A stretch of DNA of 64,000 bases from positions 15,142,603 to 15,206,602 of the forward strand of contig OY783211.1 of the NCBI GenBank assembly GCA_963678705.1, written 5' to 3'. This document shows, in pieces, positions 10,406 to 23,356 of the stretch. The translations under genes were made by a program, and so were the position numbers. Source of the stretch: Panorpa germanica. Its lineage: Eukaryota > Arthropoda > Insecta > Mecoptera > Panorpidae. The notes under the pieces are model-generated. The model did not search any database. It was not told the DNA's origin and was given only the letters and a program-made list of their open reading frames with translations. Every line of letters starts with the position of its first letter. Within the stretch, counting starts at the first letter, position 1.

Positions 10406-13338
10406 CTATATCAATGTTAAATCTGTTCTCAGATTCAATATATCACGTGTGCTATTCTTATTAAAGATATCAATGCCTAATTCAGCCAAAGCTGCATCTG
10501 AATCTTGCGTAGATTCGCTATCATTAAAGGCTTCTAACAAAAGCAATGCCGATCCCTTAGATAAATTTAAAAGGACTGCAGCACCTTTAGACCTAAAATA
10601 AAAATGAATGTTTAGTTAATAATAATTAAATAGAAAAACATAATTTTAGTTTACTTAGTTTTTAATTACAAACCGTTTAAAACTTCGTTCTGGGGTGGGT
10701 GTATATTGTGCAAATAATGAAAACAAATTTCTTTCCATATCAAATGAAAATTGTGCTGCTCCTCCAGAATTAAAACTATTTTGTAAAACAACCTCTTCAA
10801 ATATAAATTTATCTAATAATTCGGCCACTTGTCTCCAAACAATATTAAATAAAGGCGTTGCTAATCTGGTTTGTAAAGTGTGTAATCTTGATGATAGCAT
10901 CTAAAATATATCAACAACTATAGCTTCATTGAATTCTTTTAATACAATTCATACTAAAAATATCTAACCTGTAACATTGGGCATGCAGTTGGTGATAAAG
11001 TCATTTGATCTTTTGGGACAGGTACAGGCATTGCAAACCATTTGTCTTTTCGATAACTACGAGATTTTGCTTGTGCATCTAATGTTACACTTTCGGCTAA
11101 AAGTCGTAAACGTTCAGTTTTTAATCGATCTAATAGATTTACTATACCGTCGAATACTGAACCACCATCATCTGCGCCGATTTCATTAATTGTATCAACT
11201 TCTCCATTTGGTATATTTTGAAGTTGGTTTTTATACTGGTAGAGATGTAAGTAATGCTACAAAAAATAACAATATATAATACATTAAAATAAATAATAAT
11301 AATAATATAATAAATACTTAAATCCTATGAATTCTAAAGGCACTTATGTTAATAAAGATATTACTACTCTATATAGCATTCTCGGCAGTAACTTACAATA
11401 GCACCACCCCACTCTGTCAAAACCGTTGCAACATAATTAACAGTATTTAGAATCTGAGGTAAAAGTGAGAGTGCTTCATCTCTCGGTTGCTCATGTAAGA
11501 GATGAATCAATCTAAGCCGAAAATCATCTACAAGTTCCAGTTGCAGTTCCAAAAACTGTAAACTAAAAAAAAACATTCTAAATAACTCAATTGTAAAACT
11601 AAAATATCTTATAGTTTAATAATTAAAACAAACCGGTGGCCTGGTTGAGGTAAGGAGCTATATCTCTCTTGAATTGAACCTAAAAGTCCTAAAAAATAAT
11701 CCGCTACTTGCGTCACTTGAAGTTCATCTTCACGTTGTGGGTCTAATGGATCCCATGCATTAGGCGATGATAACATAGAATCCATCTTTTCAGTGGAATC
11801 TAAATTGTATTACAAGATATTACCATAATTACTATTACAATAAATATTCATTAAAAAAATGTATCAATTGTACAAACATTTTTTTTCCATGTCGAGCCAT
11901 TTGACAAAATACTGAGCCTGTGTTATCACAGCTAACACACCGGATAAAGATTGTTGCGCTGGAAGTAACTGGCGTAATTCCCTATCAAATCCTAAACATT
12001 CATCTATGAGATGTGTAAAAATATGCTGATCAAGAAGAACCATAGCTGGTAGATCTGTATGAAGTTTTTCTACAGCTAAATGTACCAAACCTCGAGTTAA
12101 TTCCATCTAAAATATATGGAAGAACAATGAGTTAGCCACTCTTATTAATTTAAAATGTACCTTTTAAAAAACTTACTCGGGCATCAACATGATTAAAACC
12201 CATCTTTGTAACAACAGGTTGAACGTTTTTTTGAACAAACATTTCATGATCTCGAATCCAACTTAAGATTTGCGTTAAGTACCATTCCGGTTTATCTGGA
12301 CGATTAGTTTGCTTTGTACCATAAAAATGATATTGGAATCTAAATTAAACTGAACATTTTTATCTATGTTAAATTAATTGTTATTGTATAATATATATTC
12401 ATTTTAGTACCTTTTTCTTAATGGTTTTATTAACAAAATCATTGGCAGACACAGCGTAGGTGTGTCAGGCAGAACAGAACTATGTACTTCATTTTCTTGA
12501 TCAACTTGTATTTGAATTTGGAGCAAGTATTCAGTTAAAATTTGCAATTTCTGTGTATATTCTACAGAGGTTGTTGTACTCATAGTGGCAGATACATTAT
12601 TGCCAACAAAAGGCCATTTCAGTTGCGTTAAAACATCGTCAAAATCTTTGGAGAATTTTTCTTTTAATAAATTGTGCCAGAAATGAATCGTGTCATTGGC
12701 AAACGTCTGTAAATGAGGAGCATTGCAACCCTCTAGGCGACCCCCAATACCTTGTCGACCTAACGATACAAATAGTTGTACAGCTCTGTTGTCTTCATTA
12801 TGTGATATACAATTTTCCAATTCTTTGCTGTAAATTAGAACAGCAATACAATTTATTTTTTATCCTATTACAATTGCTATTTCAAAAACACAATGTTGTA
12901 CCTAATATCTTCTATATCCTTAACAATATTTAGATATTCCATCGCATGTTGCAGTTGTTTTATTTTTTCTAAATATTCATCTAGTTTTACTGTAACGTCT
13001 GCAGTATATTGAATACGACCCAAAACATTATTTCTAAGACGCTCTGCGTCTTCTCTTTTCTCGCGTAGGATGGCACATGTCTGCTCTGCATTTTCTACTG
13101 CTTTTTTAACTTTGGATGGAGCCTCTGTACTTGCTAAAGACAACTATAAGAAAATACTTTATGAAAACAAAAAAAATAATATATATAAAAAGAAACAATG
13201 AATACTTACTGATTTTTCCAAATTACATTTTTCTGTTAATACGTTATTATGAATATCCTTACATTTTGATAAATTATTTATGTCAGATCCTAATTCTTTA
13301 TTGAATTTATCAATTACACGTTTCTTAATTGAGTCCAT
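10406..13338 (-). CDS. Rint1: RINT1 / Tip20 family tethering protein
   Basis: Subunit of the NRZ (NAG-RINT1-ZW10) complex, which tethers Golgi-derived vesicles at the ER, with further reported roles in checkpoint control. Ten minus-strand exons: 13338-13210, 13143-12902, 12827-12411, 12339-12177, 12106-11878, 11799-11634, 11562-11397, 11256-10969, 10900-10674 and 10592-10406. They give 737 aa; the family is about 720-790. The N-terminal 120 residues are coiled coil. The RINT1/TIP1 region follows (HFWHNLLKEKFSKDFDD, WIRDHEMFVQKNVQPVV, SRSYRKDKWFAMPVP, PLFNIVWRQVAELLDKFIFE). The C-terminus ends in the family's typical leucine-rich LNLRTDL segment. All introns are short GT-AG. The start codon has no in-frame alternative upstream. 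It is divergent from ZMAT5. Confidence 0.93.
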
Positions 13339-13784
13339 TTTAGGTTATTGTTGAAATGTATTTCTACCAAGTTGTTATCCCAAAAATGTAATATTGCATA
13401 AAATACAATATACAACTTTATTTGTTTTACAATATATTATAAATGTAAATCACATATTTAATTATTAAAGTTTATTATTTACACGTAATAACACTTTATA
13501 AAATGACAAATGTCAAAAATTACTATGATGTTTCTTTTCAATCACAGATGTCAGATTATAAAATTATCAAGAAAGGAAATAACGGAGCCATCTACCTGTT
13601 GTATTAAAATCTCTATTTGTTTATTTTATTATCTGTCAATTACAAAGTAAAATATAAAACTAACCTGTAAAAGTTATCAAATATAATACTATTAACTCAA
13701 CAGAATATATTGCAATTCATTGTATATAATTAAAATAATAAATATTTTATTAACTTTAAATGTCAATACATTACAGTTAAAAAT
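13339..13784. promoter_or_regulatory. Divergent promoter region, RINT1 / ZMAT5
   Basis: A 446-bp AT-rich spacer between two divergent start codons; it must contain both transcription starts. No TATA box stands out from the general AT richness. Confidence 0.45.
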
Positions 13785-14273
13785 ATGAAGTATAAATGTG
13801 ATTATTGTGACATAACTTTTAAAAATAATAGAAACGCCAGACGGAAACATTTAGCGGGTTTAAGCCACCAGAAAGCAAAAAAAGAATATGAGCTATTTTA
13901 TGGAAGAGATGCTAAAACAATATTAATTGAAGAAACGGCTAAATTACCATGCTCAAAATTGCGAAATGGTTATTGCATGTTTGGAGCTTTATGCAAATAT
14001 TCTCATTACAGTGAAGAAGATTTAAATCAATGTAGGGAAATTGTTAAATCTGAAGAATATACAAAAAGTCTTGCAGAATATGAAAGTTCTAAACAAAATA
14101 TGATATCGGATTGGATACAAAAAGTTTATTATACAGGAAAACTACAGGATCCTATTGTGGAGTCTTGGAAGATTCCAAAATTGATTGAAGATAACAGTTT
14201 TAATATGCCTCCATCTCTAAGACGATTTAACACGGCTGATTTTAAATCTGACGAATTCGAATCATGGGGATAA
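13785..14273 (+). CDS. ZMAT5: ZMAT5, U11/U12 snRNP 20K zinc-finger protein
   Basis: Component of the U11/U12 di-snRNP, which recognises minor (U12-type) introns in the nucleus. It is a single uninterrupted exon of 162 aa (human about 170). An N-terminal U1-like C2H2 finger has Cys5, Cys8, His22 and His28 in KYKCDYCDITFKNNRNARRK. A CCCH finger follows with Cys56, Cys64, Cys70 and His74 (CSKLRNGYCMFGALCKYSH). The C-terminus has the family's proline segment PPSLRRF. It is intronless, unlike its neighbours. The stop is only 99 bp from the convergent GUF1 stop, so the two 3' UTRs probably overlap. Confidence 0.95.
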   Translation: MKYKCDYCDITFKNNRNARRKHLAGLSHQKAKKEYELFYGRDAKTILIEETAKLPCSKLRNGYCMFGALCKYSHYSEEDLNQCREIVKSEEYTKSLAEYESSKQNMISDWIQKVYYTGKLQDPIVESWKIPKLIEDNSFNMPPSLRRFNTADFKSDEFESWG

Positions 14274-14371
14274 TACTTTTTAAAATATTTTTTCTTATTT
14301 GAATTACAAATTTATTTGAAACGAAATAGGCATACAAATATAATACACTGTTTATACAATGATTCAAAGGT

Positions 14372-17300
14372 TTACCTTTTTAGAACATCAATAAATGTGT
14401 TTCTAGGAACTGAAATATTTGCAATGCTTCTCATTTTCTTTTTACCTTCAGATTGTTGCTTCAATAATTTCATTCTCCTCGTAACATCACCTCCGTACTA
14501 GAATTGTTATAAATAAATATTATTAATAACATGGTAGCTATCATCTAGCAAATTATATAATCGTCTATGTAAGATGAAAAAGCACTTACAAGTTTTGCAG
14601 TAACATCTTTTCGGTATGCCTTAATATTTTCTCTCGCTACAATTTTACCACCAACTGCTGCCTGCACAGCAATTTGAACCATTTGTCTTGGAATTTGTTG
14701 ACTTAGTCGTAAACATAATGACCGTCCGCTTGAAACAGCTCTTGAAGAATGAACGATTGTTGTCAACTCTTCAACAATAGTTCCATTTAATAAAACATTC
14801 ATCTGTTACATAAAAAAAATTCATAACATTCATAAAATGAACTATAAAAGGCAGGTTCTTAAATAAACAAAAATTATACCTTAACTAAATTACTGCTGTG
14901 ATACCCATAGTCTTCGTAATCGAAACTAGCATATCCTGAACTTAATGCTTTAAGTTTATCATGAAAATCGAGGACTATTTCACATAATGGCATTTCGAAT
15001 TGTAACATTATACGTTCATTATCTATATTTGAAGAAGTTTTTTGAACTCCTCGTCTCTCGATACACAAAGACAAAATTGATCCTAAGTATTTATCTGGTG
15101 TAATTATTGTACCTATCAAATGTAAATAAAATTAAACGAAAACGTTAAATATAAATTATAAAAATATAATAAAAACTATTTTTAATTTCTTTTACCTATA
15201 ACCATTGGTTCAAAATATTCTTCAACATGCAGTGGGTCAGGCATCAATGCTGGATTTGTTATAAAAGCTTCATCTCCTCCGTACTTAGCGATGGTTTTAC
15301 TGCCTTTTAGTTTAACCTATACAACAAATTAAATTGAATATTGTTTAATATTTGTTGTGCTTCTTTTGTTATTTACCTTATATGTTACTGACGGTGCTGT
15401 AAGAATAGGTTCTGCGCCATGTTCCTGTTGTAACCTTTGAGAGAATACTTCTAAATGTAGTAGCCCCAAGAAACCAAGACGCCAACCTTGCCCTAATGCA
15501 GGACTGTAAATATATACTTTTCTGTTAAACTAGATCTTTCGTTAGGATCTTAATTAGCATCTAGGTCTCGGTTATGATGAAGACTTCATATAAAATATAT
15601 GGAAATGATGGAACATCATTCAGCAAATCCAGCACTTCTGGGACCAACCTCCTATATTTAATAAGTAAGTAAAACGTTACCTTGAGTCAATAGTCACTGT
15701 CACTGCCGAATCATTAAGAGCTACTTTTTCTATTGCGCTCCGAAGAGCTACATGTTGTGATTGTTCCATAGGGTAAACACCTTAACATAGAATATAATTT
15801 CTTTTGTAAATCAAATCATTTTTATTACAAAACTTTATTGTTATATATTCTTTCTATAATACCTGCAAAAACCATTGGTTGTGCAGGTTTAAATCCAGGA
15901 AGTGCTTCTACAGGATTTGTTTTTAAATGCAGTGTATCGCCAATTAGAGCTTCCTTACTTGTTCTCATATTACAGCCCACTAAACCTACTTGGCCTGCTA
16001 CTCTAAGAAATAATTAAATATATTTCGAGAAATAATTTTCAATTCATTCCAATTGAAGAACTTACAATTTGTTAACATTGAGTTCATTTGGCGTAAGAAC
16101 TGCTAATGTTTTTACTTCATAGGTTTTACCGGTATGACAAAACGTTATATCATCTCCGACTGATATTTGTCCATCTTTAATATATACAAGACACAGTACT
16201 CCTCTATATCTGTCAAACCTTGAAAAGTAATTTGCAACATATGTTTATCACATACTGAACAAATGAAAATATCTCAATATACATTACTTACCAGCTGTCA
16301 GACAATAAAGCTTTTAAAGGTAAATCTCTATTTGATGTAGGATGTGGAATTTTTTTAACAATTTCTTCCAAAACTGCTTCAACATTTGTTCCTAATTTTG
16401 CAGATATCTGAAAAAAAAAGAAATTAACAATTGGCTATAGAATATGAGTTATGTAAGAGTCACTTACTCGTAAAACACTGTTAGGCTCAATATCAAATAG
16501 AGTTTGCAATTGTGCACAAGCTCTATCAGGATCGGCATTTTTTAAGTCTACTTTATTTAATACTGGAACAATCTCCAAATTTCTCCCAAACGCCAAAAAA
16601 AAATTAGCAACTGTTTGTGCTTGTACTCCATGATTCGCGTCTACTAAAAGTATAACACCCTGGCAAGCCGCTAAAGATCTAGAGACCTGTAAAAATTATA
16701 TTTCTCCCTTCTTCTGTACGAGTTATTTATTATTCAGAAGGAATTATATAAACTTACTTCGTTGGCAAAATCGACATGTCCAGGTGTATCTATTAAATTT
16801 AATAAATAAGTCTTATCTTTGTATTTGTATATTAAAGATGCAGTTTGTGCTTTAACTGTAATTCCTCGTTCCTTTTCTACCTGGTAATATAATTTAATTG
16901 TTATTAAATTTCTTAATATGCGAAGAATGGAAAAGATGAACAAATATTAACCTGCAGTTTATCTAATACTTGATGTTGTCCAGGATCTTTTTTTATAGCA
17001 CCAGTAATTTCTAATAACCTATCAGCTAATGTACTTTTTCCTAAAATATATGAATAAACCGATAAAACATGTAGAAATTTAAGTTATGGAAATTATATAC
17101 CCAGTGCTAATCATACCATGATCTACATGAGCTATTATACTAAAGTTTCTTATATTTTCTACTGGTATGTCTTCATATTTTATTTTATCTACGTCTGTGC
17201 AATATAATTTTTGAAGATGTTGTGGTTTTAATCTGCAATTCAAATACATATATAATTGTACAATTTGTTATGTTTAGTTACTATTACAAGTTTGACTTTT

Positions 17301-17378
17301 TGTAACTTACAATTTTGTATGTTTTATACGTTTAAAATTATTAATTAAACAATTAAAACTGCTTCTATAAATATTCAT
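14372..17378 (-). CDS. GUF1: Mitochondrial translation GTPase GUF1 (EF4/LepA)
   Basis: Mitochondrial EF4, a ribosome-dependent GTPase proposed to back-translocate or rescue stalled mitoribosomes (Drosophila waclaw). Fourteen minus-strand exons: 17378-17311, 17232-17117, 17040-16952, 16880-16758, 16686-16468, 16407-16292, 16218-16066, 16002-15863, 15780-15681, 15503-15377, 15316-15196, 15112-14880, 14802-14590 and 14497-14372. They give 647 aa (human 669). The N-terminus is Arg/Lys/Asn-rich without acids, fitting a mitochondrial presequence. G motifs: AHVDHGKST (about 57-65), RGIT (96-99), DTPGH (122-126), NKVD (176-179) and SAK (207-209). The LepA-specific C-terminal domain is present ([20 protein letters not shown]). 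All G-motif residues are intact. Confidence 0.97.
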
Positions 17379-18210
17379 ATTTACTGTCAAAAGCACTGAT
17401 AAATTTATTTTCTTACGACATTGTCATAACCTAAAAGAAAATTGAGGTTATATCATATTATGTTGTGGAAGTGACACAACCGCATTTTATTTGGAGGACG
17501 CGTTAAAATTGAATATTTATTGGCATTTTTTATTATCAATTTACTGATTTGCTTTTTAAGCCAAAATTTTAGAATGCCTCTCTTTAGAATAACAAATTCA
17601 ATTGTATCTAGTAGTAATTTTCTTACATTCATAGCATTTACTTATTTTTAAATGGAGATCTGTATAGCGGTAATTAAATATAATATGAACTTTATATAAA
17701 ATATTTTTATTGTACCGGTTAGTATTTTGGCCGAATAATTTTACAATAATAGACAGATATATATACAATATTAATAAGAAAATATAACAATCATAACAGT
17801 TTATCTTGGTTAATTATATAAATAATAATATATAAGATTTACTAAAATTAATATCAATCAAATCTCTATCGAAATAATCTAAAATATAAATCGTTATAAA
17901 ATATAATATACGATTATGAAGTTTAATCTTAAAACTATAATTACATTTAAGATATTTTCTGTTCAATAACCAAATTTTATAAAATACGATTGGCATAGAG
18001 TTAAATATATATTGACTTACAGCTCTTACTTTCCAGTTCTTCGGTTAAAATCTTATAAATGCTTGAAACAATTATTATAATATTTGGTAATTGTTAATCT
18101 AAAAGTATATTAGCTGTTCTACTAAACAAAACAATATTTGTGCTGTAATTAATAAGAACTATTTAAAGGACGTGATTAAGACCATTAAAATATTTAATAA
18201 TTTTCTTATT
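17379..18210. other. Intergenic, nothing recognised
   Basis: Very AT-rich spacer between the GUF1 start and the 3' end of the next minus-strand gene. It must contain the GUF1 promoter. No repeat or RNA gene is seen. Confidence 0.5.
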
Positions 18211-21200
18211 TCACGTCATGGTACCATATTTCAAATCACTATCTGAAGAAGATGGCCCAGCATGTGTACTTCTTGCAATTCCTCGAATATTGTTAAACTC
18301 TTCCAGAAAACTGTTACGGACTCGCTCCCAGAATGTGCGATATTCCATATCAGCAGCTCTTCCAAAATCAAAATCTGCTACTTCTACAGTAAATCTAAAA
18401 CAAAATAAATAAAATTTAATGTTTCATTACTACAGCTAATCTCCAATATAAATATTAATGTACCTTGATCGACTTTGAATATAATAAGCAACTCCAAAAA
18501 CAATCAGTGTTACTGCAAGTAAAGTAGCAGCAACAGGTACTACGATGACTGATAATGGAGCTGTCTTATTCACTATAATATAATTTAAATACATCATTAT
18601 TAATGAACTTATAAAACGATAAATATTTTGCCAAATAAGATTTACCTTTATAAATTGTTATTGCTATTGGAGATACCAATTTTGTAACATAATTTCTAAT
18701 TATAACTACTATAGTATAGTCTTTTGGACTTCTGAAATAATGCCAAATTAGAAATTCACATACGTTAACAGTTATTTCGGAGTCGCATGTTTCGTTTCCA
18801 GTTATATTATAACCCCCTGCAATGTATATAGTTATTTAATTAAGAAAATAATTAATTATACATGTTGTCAAAAAGTGGTTATAATATATTTTACCTTGTT
18901 TCATAAGTAAACAATAGTGATAAGGGGCTGAACCATTACATTGGACGTTTAAATTTAGCATATCCCCTTGCTGAAGCCAATTATTTCCTGTTACAGATAA
19001 ATTCGTAACTGGTGCTGAAAAATATATTTCTTTATTCAATAAGAATTATTAATTAATACATGTAAGAAATAAAGCGTTGCCAAATTAAACTGTACTTAAT
19101 TAGACTATGTATTTAATAATTACATAACTGATACTAATAAAATTATGTTATTATTAGCATACCTTGTACAATTACTTTTCTATGGAAATATCCATAATTT
19201 CTTTTCAAATCAGGCGCAACAACTGACCTATTTAAACATACGAAAGGTTGCCCAATATCTGTAATACTATTCATGCCATGTAATTGTGTGTTATTATTAA
19301 TTATTTCGTCCATGGAAGAATTGCGAATATCTAATGTATGATTAGAAATTTTAGCTATCTGCTCTGTTTCATTTTTGAACACTAGAGCTTCATATGTTTC
19401 TGTTGTACTGGTTGTTATTCCATTTTCAGTCAAGTTCGACACATTAGTTAATTGGGATGTTAAATTTAAGGATCGTTTTTCTTTTGTGTGAACAGTTGTT
19501 TCATCTATTTTTGTAGTTGTTGGAACAGCACTTGTAGATGTTTGTGTTGTAGTGGTTGTTGTTGTTGTTGTTTGAGATGTGGTTGTAGTAATAGGTGTTG
19601 TTGTTGATGGTTCTGTCGTAGTTGTTGGTTCTGGTGTTGTCGTAATTGGAGGAAACTATAAAAAATATATATATATATTTTCTAAGAGTTTAATTTACTT
19701 AATGAGAATATATATTTAATTATGTAATTTTGAAACTTACCTCATCGTACCGAGCAACTACTAAAGCCTCAACATCGTGTTCTGTTACATCCATACCAGG
19801 TATCATCCGATAAAAGTTCTTGTATGTATAATTATCAGTAAAACCCATGTATATACAATCGACAAACCAATGGGTCAGAACCTAAATAAAAACATAATAA
19901 TACACATAGGAAAATAATATAATATCACATTAATGTATATTTATTAAACCTGTGTTGCATTTTGTAGTAATTTGGAATCTGCTGCATTTAAAACAATGTC
20001 ATGATTAACAGAAACTCCACTTTCTACATATACATCCGGTCTAAGAGTATTATTTTGTGTTAAGGACATATGACCATTCAACAATCCTGAAATGTAATAG
20101 AGTTTTAAAATAATTTCTAAATTACATAATATATATCTTGTCAAATATGTAAAACATGATGGTCATTTAATGTTAAAATCTATATAACTCTTTATGTGTT
20201 CTATTTGTTTAAGAATATATACAATACCTGTTACGTTAAAACTATAACGCTGCGATGTAATTATTCCATAATGAAGAAACCACCATTGATAAACTATTAT
20301 TTCAACAGAATATGGTCCAGGAGCGTATCCTTCAGAAGCGTTATAATGAATACTCCATTCACTGAATGGTTGCGTGGTAGTGTTCGTCTATAATTAAATA
20401 ATAGTTTTTTTTATCTTTAAAAAATGAAATTGAAGATAACTTTGCAAGGATAGATAACAGTTATTATTTTAGTTATCACCACAATATAAAGGTATGATGA
20501 ATTGTTAAAGAAAGTAAAAATTAAGAAGAGTAATTTTAAGTCAATCATCAAAACGAGAATAATCAGAGTTTGCTTTAGAAACTTCTGTTTATAATTTAAT
20601 AGGTTATACTTAAATATATTGTTAAAATATAATATCTTATACATGTTAAAAAATACATATACTGAGATAAATATATGCAGCAATTTGTTAAAAACAGATG
20701 CTTTTATTTGCTATGCTATTCTTAAACTGTTTCTAAATATGAAAATAAATAGCAGTCACTGTTGACAAATTTGTATTAATGTTAGAATGTTATTTTAAAA
20801 TGATCCTATAAGACAACCTATTATTATAAGATAGTAATATGACAAAGAATATGTTTTCCGGAAATTTGATAGTATTTCTTTGATACACTAACTTGATTTT
20901 GATATCAGTAACTAAAACTATTGTCATCCTGTGTTGGAATAAAGTGATACTTTAATCTATCTACTAATATGGTACTTTTAAGCATAATACTTTTGTAATA
21001 TTTACACAAAACCTTATACTAAAGAAAATGTTACATATATAAATTACTTTTCTTGGTAGTTAAAACAAATGTTTGTCTTTAAGACTAATACTAAATAATA
21101 TTTAATATCTACGTACAGTCATTCTATGTTGAGGAATTGCATTGTCTTTCCAGACATAGTAAAAAGTTCCATCAGCATGTTTATCTCCATCAAATAGTTC

Positions 21201-21411
21201 TGCCTTAAAATTTATAATTGCACCTAAGACAACTGGTTCATCACTTGATATTGTCACAAAGTAACCTGCATAGACTGAAATAAATAACCAACAAAACATT
21301 AAAATAATTAAACTGTTAAATTTATTTATAGAAAATGTCTAAAATAACAATTTTACCTATATCAACTAAAAATATTAGTAACATAAACTTCATAATTGTG
21401 ATATTACACAT
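18211..21411 (-). CDS. PKD-domain type I membrane glycoprotein (PMEL/GPNMB/TMEM130-like)
   Basis: Ten minus-strand exons: 21411-21357, 21274-21117, 20387-20228, 20086-19950, 19881-19741, 19655-19163, 19014-18895, 18816-18646, 18572-18464 and 18394-18211. They code for 575 aa. A hydrophobic N-terminus (MKFMLLIFLVDIVYA) is a signal peptide; translation may start instead at the in-frame ATG 21393. The ectodomain has PMEL-like beta segments. It is followed by a Thr/Pro mucin-like tract (about 218-270), a dibasic KEKR that could be a proprotein cleavage site, a PKD-type repeat with two or more Cys, one membrane helix (VIVVPVAATLLAVTLIVFGV, about 487-506) and a 65-residue acidic cytoplasmic tail. 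The overall order (signal, PKD, low-complexity, TM) matches PMEL/GPNMB/TMEM130. The exact orthologue and function in insects are unknown to me. Intron 2 is long (about 730 bp) for this region. Confidence 0.85.
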
Positions 21412-21597
21412 TATAACAATTTTGACGTTTCATTTTACACTTGTTATTATCATACGAAATTTTTTAAGCAAAATATATTTTATTAAAAAAGTATTGCCAT
21501 AGTTTACTTTTAATCTTATTAGTACATGATTTGTTTTATAGGTGGCATAGGAGGTATTAATTAACATACTTTTTCTTATTTTTTAAATTATATAAAC

Positions 21598-23356
21598 TTA
21601 AATTTTATAAAATTTCAATAATTTTTCATCATATGTATGCTCAGACTTATTAGAAAGCGTAACATTGTCACTACGAGTTTCCTTTGCTTCTAATGAACGA
21701 ACTCTTTCGACAATCATCCTTAGTTCTGCTATTGACTCATTTATAAATGTTAATTGACCTTCAGTATCTGATTTTTCCAGTGTAATGGGTTTTCCCCGTT
21801 TCTGTGACAGATTTACATACATGTCCCAACAACTTGCTTGAATAGAATACAGATCCCGGTCTTTACAAAGCGTCACATTCTTTAATAAATCTATTAACCT
21901 TTCAAGTGACCTTCCTTCAGCTTTTACCTTTTCATATTCTTGCTATAAAGAAAAATATTGTAAAAGTCAGTTAAATGTTGTAGGCTGAAATGATGATTAT
22001 TTAGTCTTTACCCTTAATTCAGCCATCTCCACATTCAATCCGATAATAACAGGCATTGTATCTTGGGTTAAATTAGTTGTTTCGGAGATGACTCGTTCGA
22101 GGGTCTCCATGAGTTCTGCTTGATGGACGGTTATAGTTTCTCTAGCAGAGGCTTAAACCAGAGGATTAAAAATTAATCATTTTTTATTCATGAAATATTG
22201 TGGAAGACAAGTTCCTTATGGGAAGTAGAAAATGAACCTTGGAATTTGTCTGTGGAAGCTAGCAAATTTGAAATTGCTAAACATTTTTCTATCTGGGTAT
22301 TATATAGATTTTAATGTAGATTCCATATTTTTTTATTGATATACTTACTGAGTGCATCATAGCGCTTTAACAGTGAAGCAATTTCAGCAACGTTGGTTTG
22401 TTCAGCTGCTTTTTTAAGGAAATCCTATAATAATTAAAGAATAATATTATTAGAACAGGAAAGAAAAAGAAACATTCTTTATAAATACATACTTACACTA
22501 TACATATAGTAACTTTTTAAGTGTTCTTTCAGCTTATTCTTTTTATACAGTAATTTCTCTTTTTCTTCTTGCATTTCTCTGTTGTTCTTCTCCACAATAC
22601 TATGCACATTTAATTGTTTTCCAATCTAGAAATAAACATAAAATTATTTTTTTTAAAAATATATTGATATAAGCCTTGTTTTATTCAATCCATTTAAGTA
22701 CCTCCTTTTTAGCTCTGTCGCATTTTTCTTGATTTTCAATAACAAACTTGTTAAAATTTCGAAAAGATTTTCTTAAATTGTTCTCCGCTACTTTTATGGA
22801 TTTCCACTGCGCTTTCAATTCATTTTGTTCTTTCTCATTACGAAACCTAAAATAGTATTATTTAAACCATTAAACAGAAATGTTACAATTATATAACTGA
22901 TATGTAAGATGTATATATATAAAATATAGCGGATGAAAAGTATTAAATCTTAAAGGATATTTGTATAATAGGTAAGATATCTTACCTGGTCTCTTGGAGG
23001 TATTTCTGAATTTGCTCTAATTCTCTTCTGCAAATTATTACTCCCAATTCAGGGCCCTGTCGAGCGCAGTCCCAGTTTGGATATTTTCTGATAAAAAAAG
23101 AATATTTAATTAATATATTGTATTCACAGTTTCAGATACGTTTTACCATATAGTTAAAGTATCTAAATGCTTAACGTATCTAGATACATTACAATATTGA
23201 TTGCATTACTATTTAAATGAAAACTTACGTTATCATTTTCATCAGCTGTTTGCATTTTAAGGCTTCAGATACATTTTCGCGGTAACCAAAATCTAAGGGC
23301 GGCATTTTCATTTCAATTTTTGATTCAATTTTATTCGGTAATATAATTGAGTCCAT
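21598..23356 (-). CDS. DUF4200 coiled-coil axonemal protein (CCDC42/CFAP73-like)
   Basis: Seven minus-strand exons: 23356-23229, 23087-22986, 22846-22702, 22625-22497, 22424-22349, 22151-22012 and 21942-21598. They code for 354 aa. The DUF4200 signature is clear in exons 3-4: LRKSFRNFNKFVIENQEKC, followed by a Lys/Glu-rich helix and then SLLKRYDAL, which matches the family's (L)..RYD.L element. Relatives (CCDC42, CFAP73/MIA2, CFAP100) anchor inner dynein arms or act in sperm-tail assembly, so expression is probably testis- or cilium-restricted (inference). The body is almost wholly coiled coil. It sits 187 bp upstream of the PKD gene on the same strand; eukaryotic spacing of this kind does not imply co-transcription. 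Confidence 0.88.

Noticed and set aside
10695..11189. Plus-strand frames over the RINT1 gene
   Set aside because: Shadows of RINT1 exons on the opposite strand.
15504..15680. Possible snoRNA in GUF1 intron 9 (ATGATGA seen near 15574)
   Set aside because: The motif is on the strand opposite to GUF1 transcription, and no matching D box CTGA is found at a suitable distance.
20417..20683. 88-codon frame inside intron 2 of the PKD glycoprotein gene
   Set aside because: AT-driven, rich in Ile/Leu/Phe/Tyr from low-complexity codons, with no splice support.
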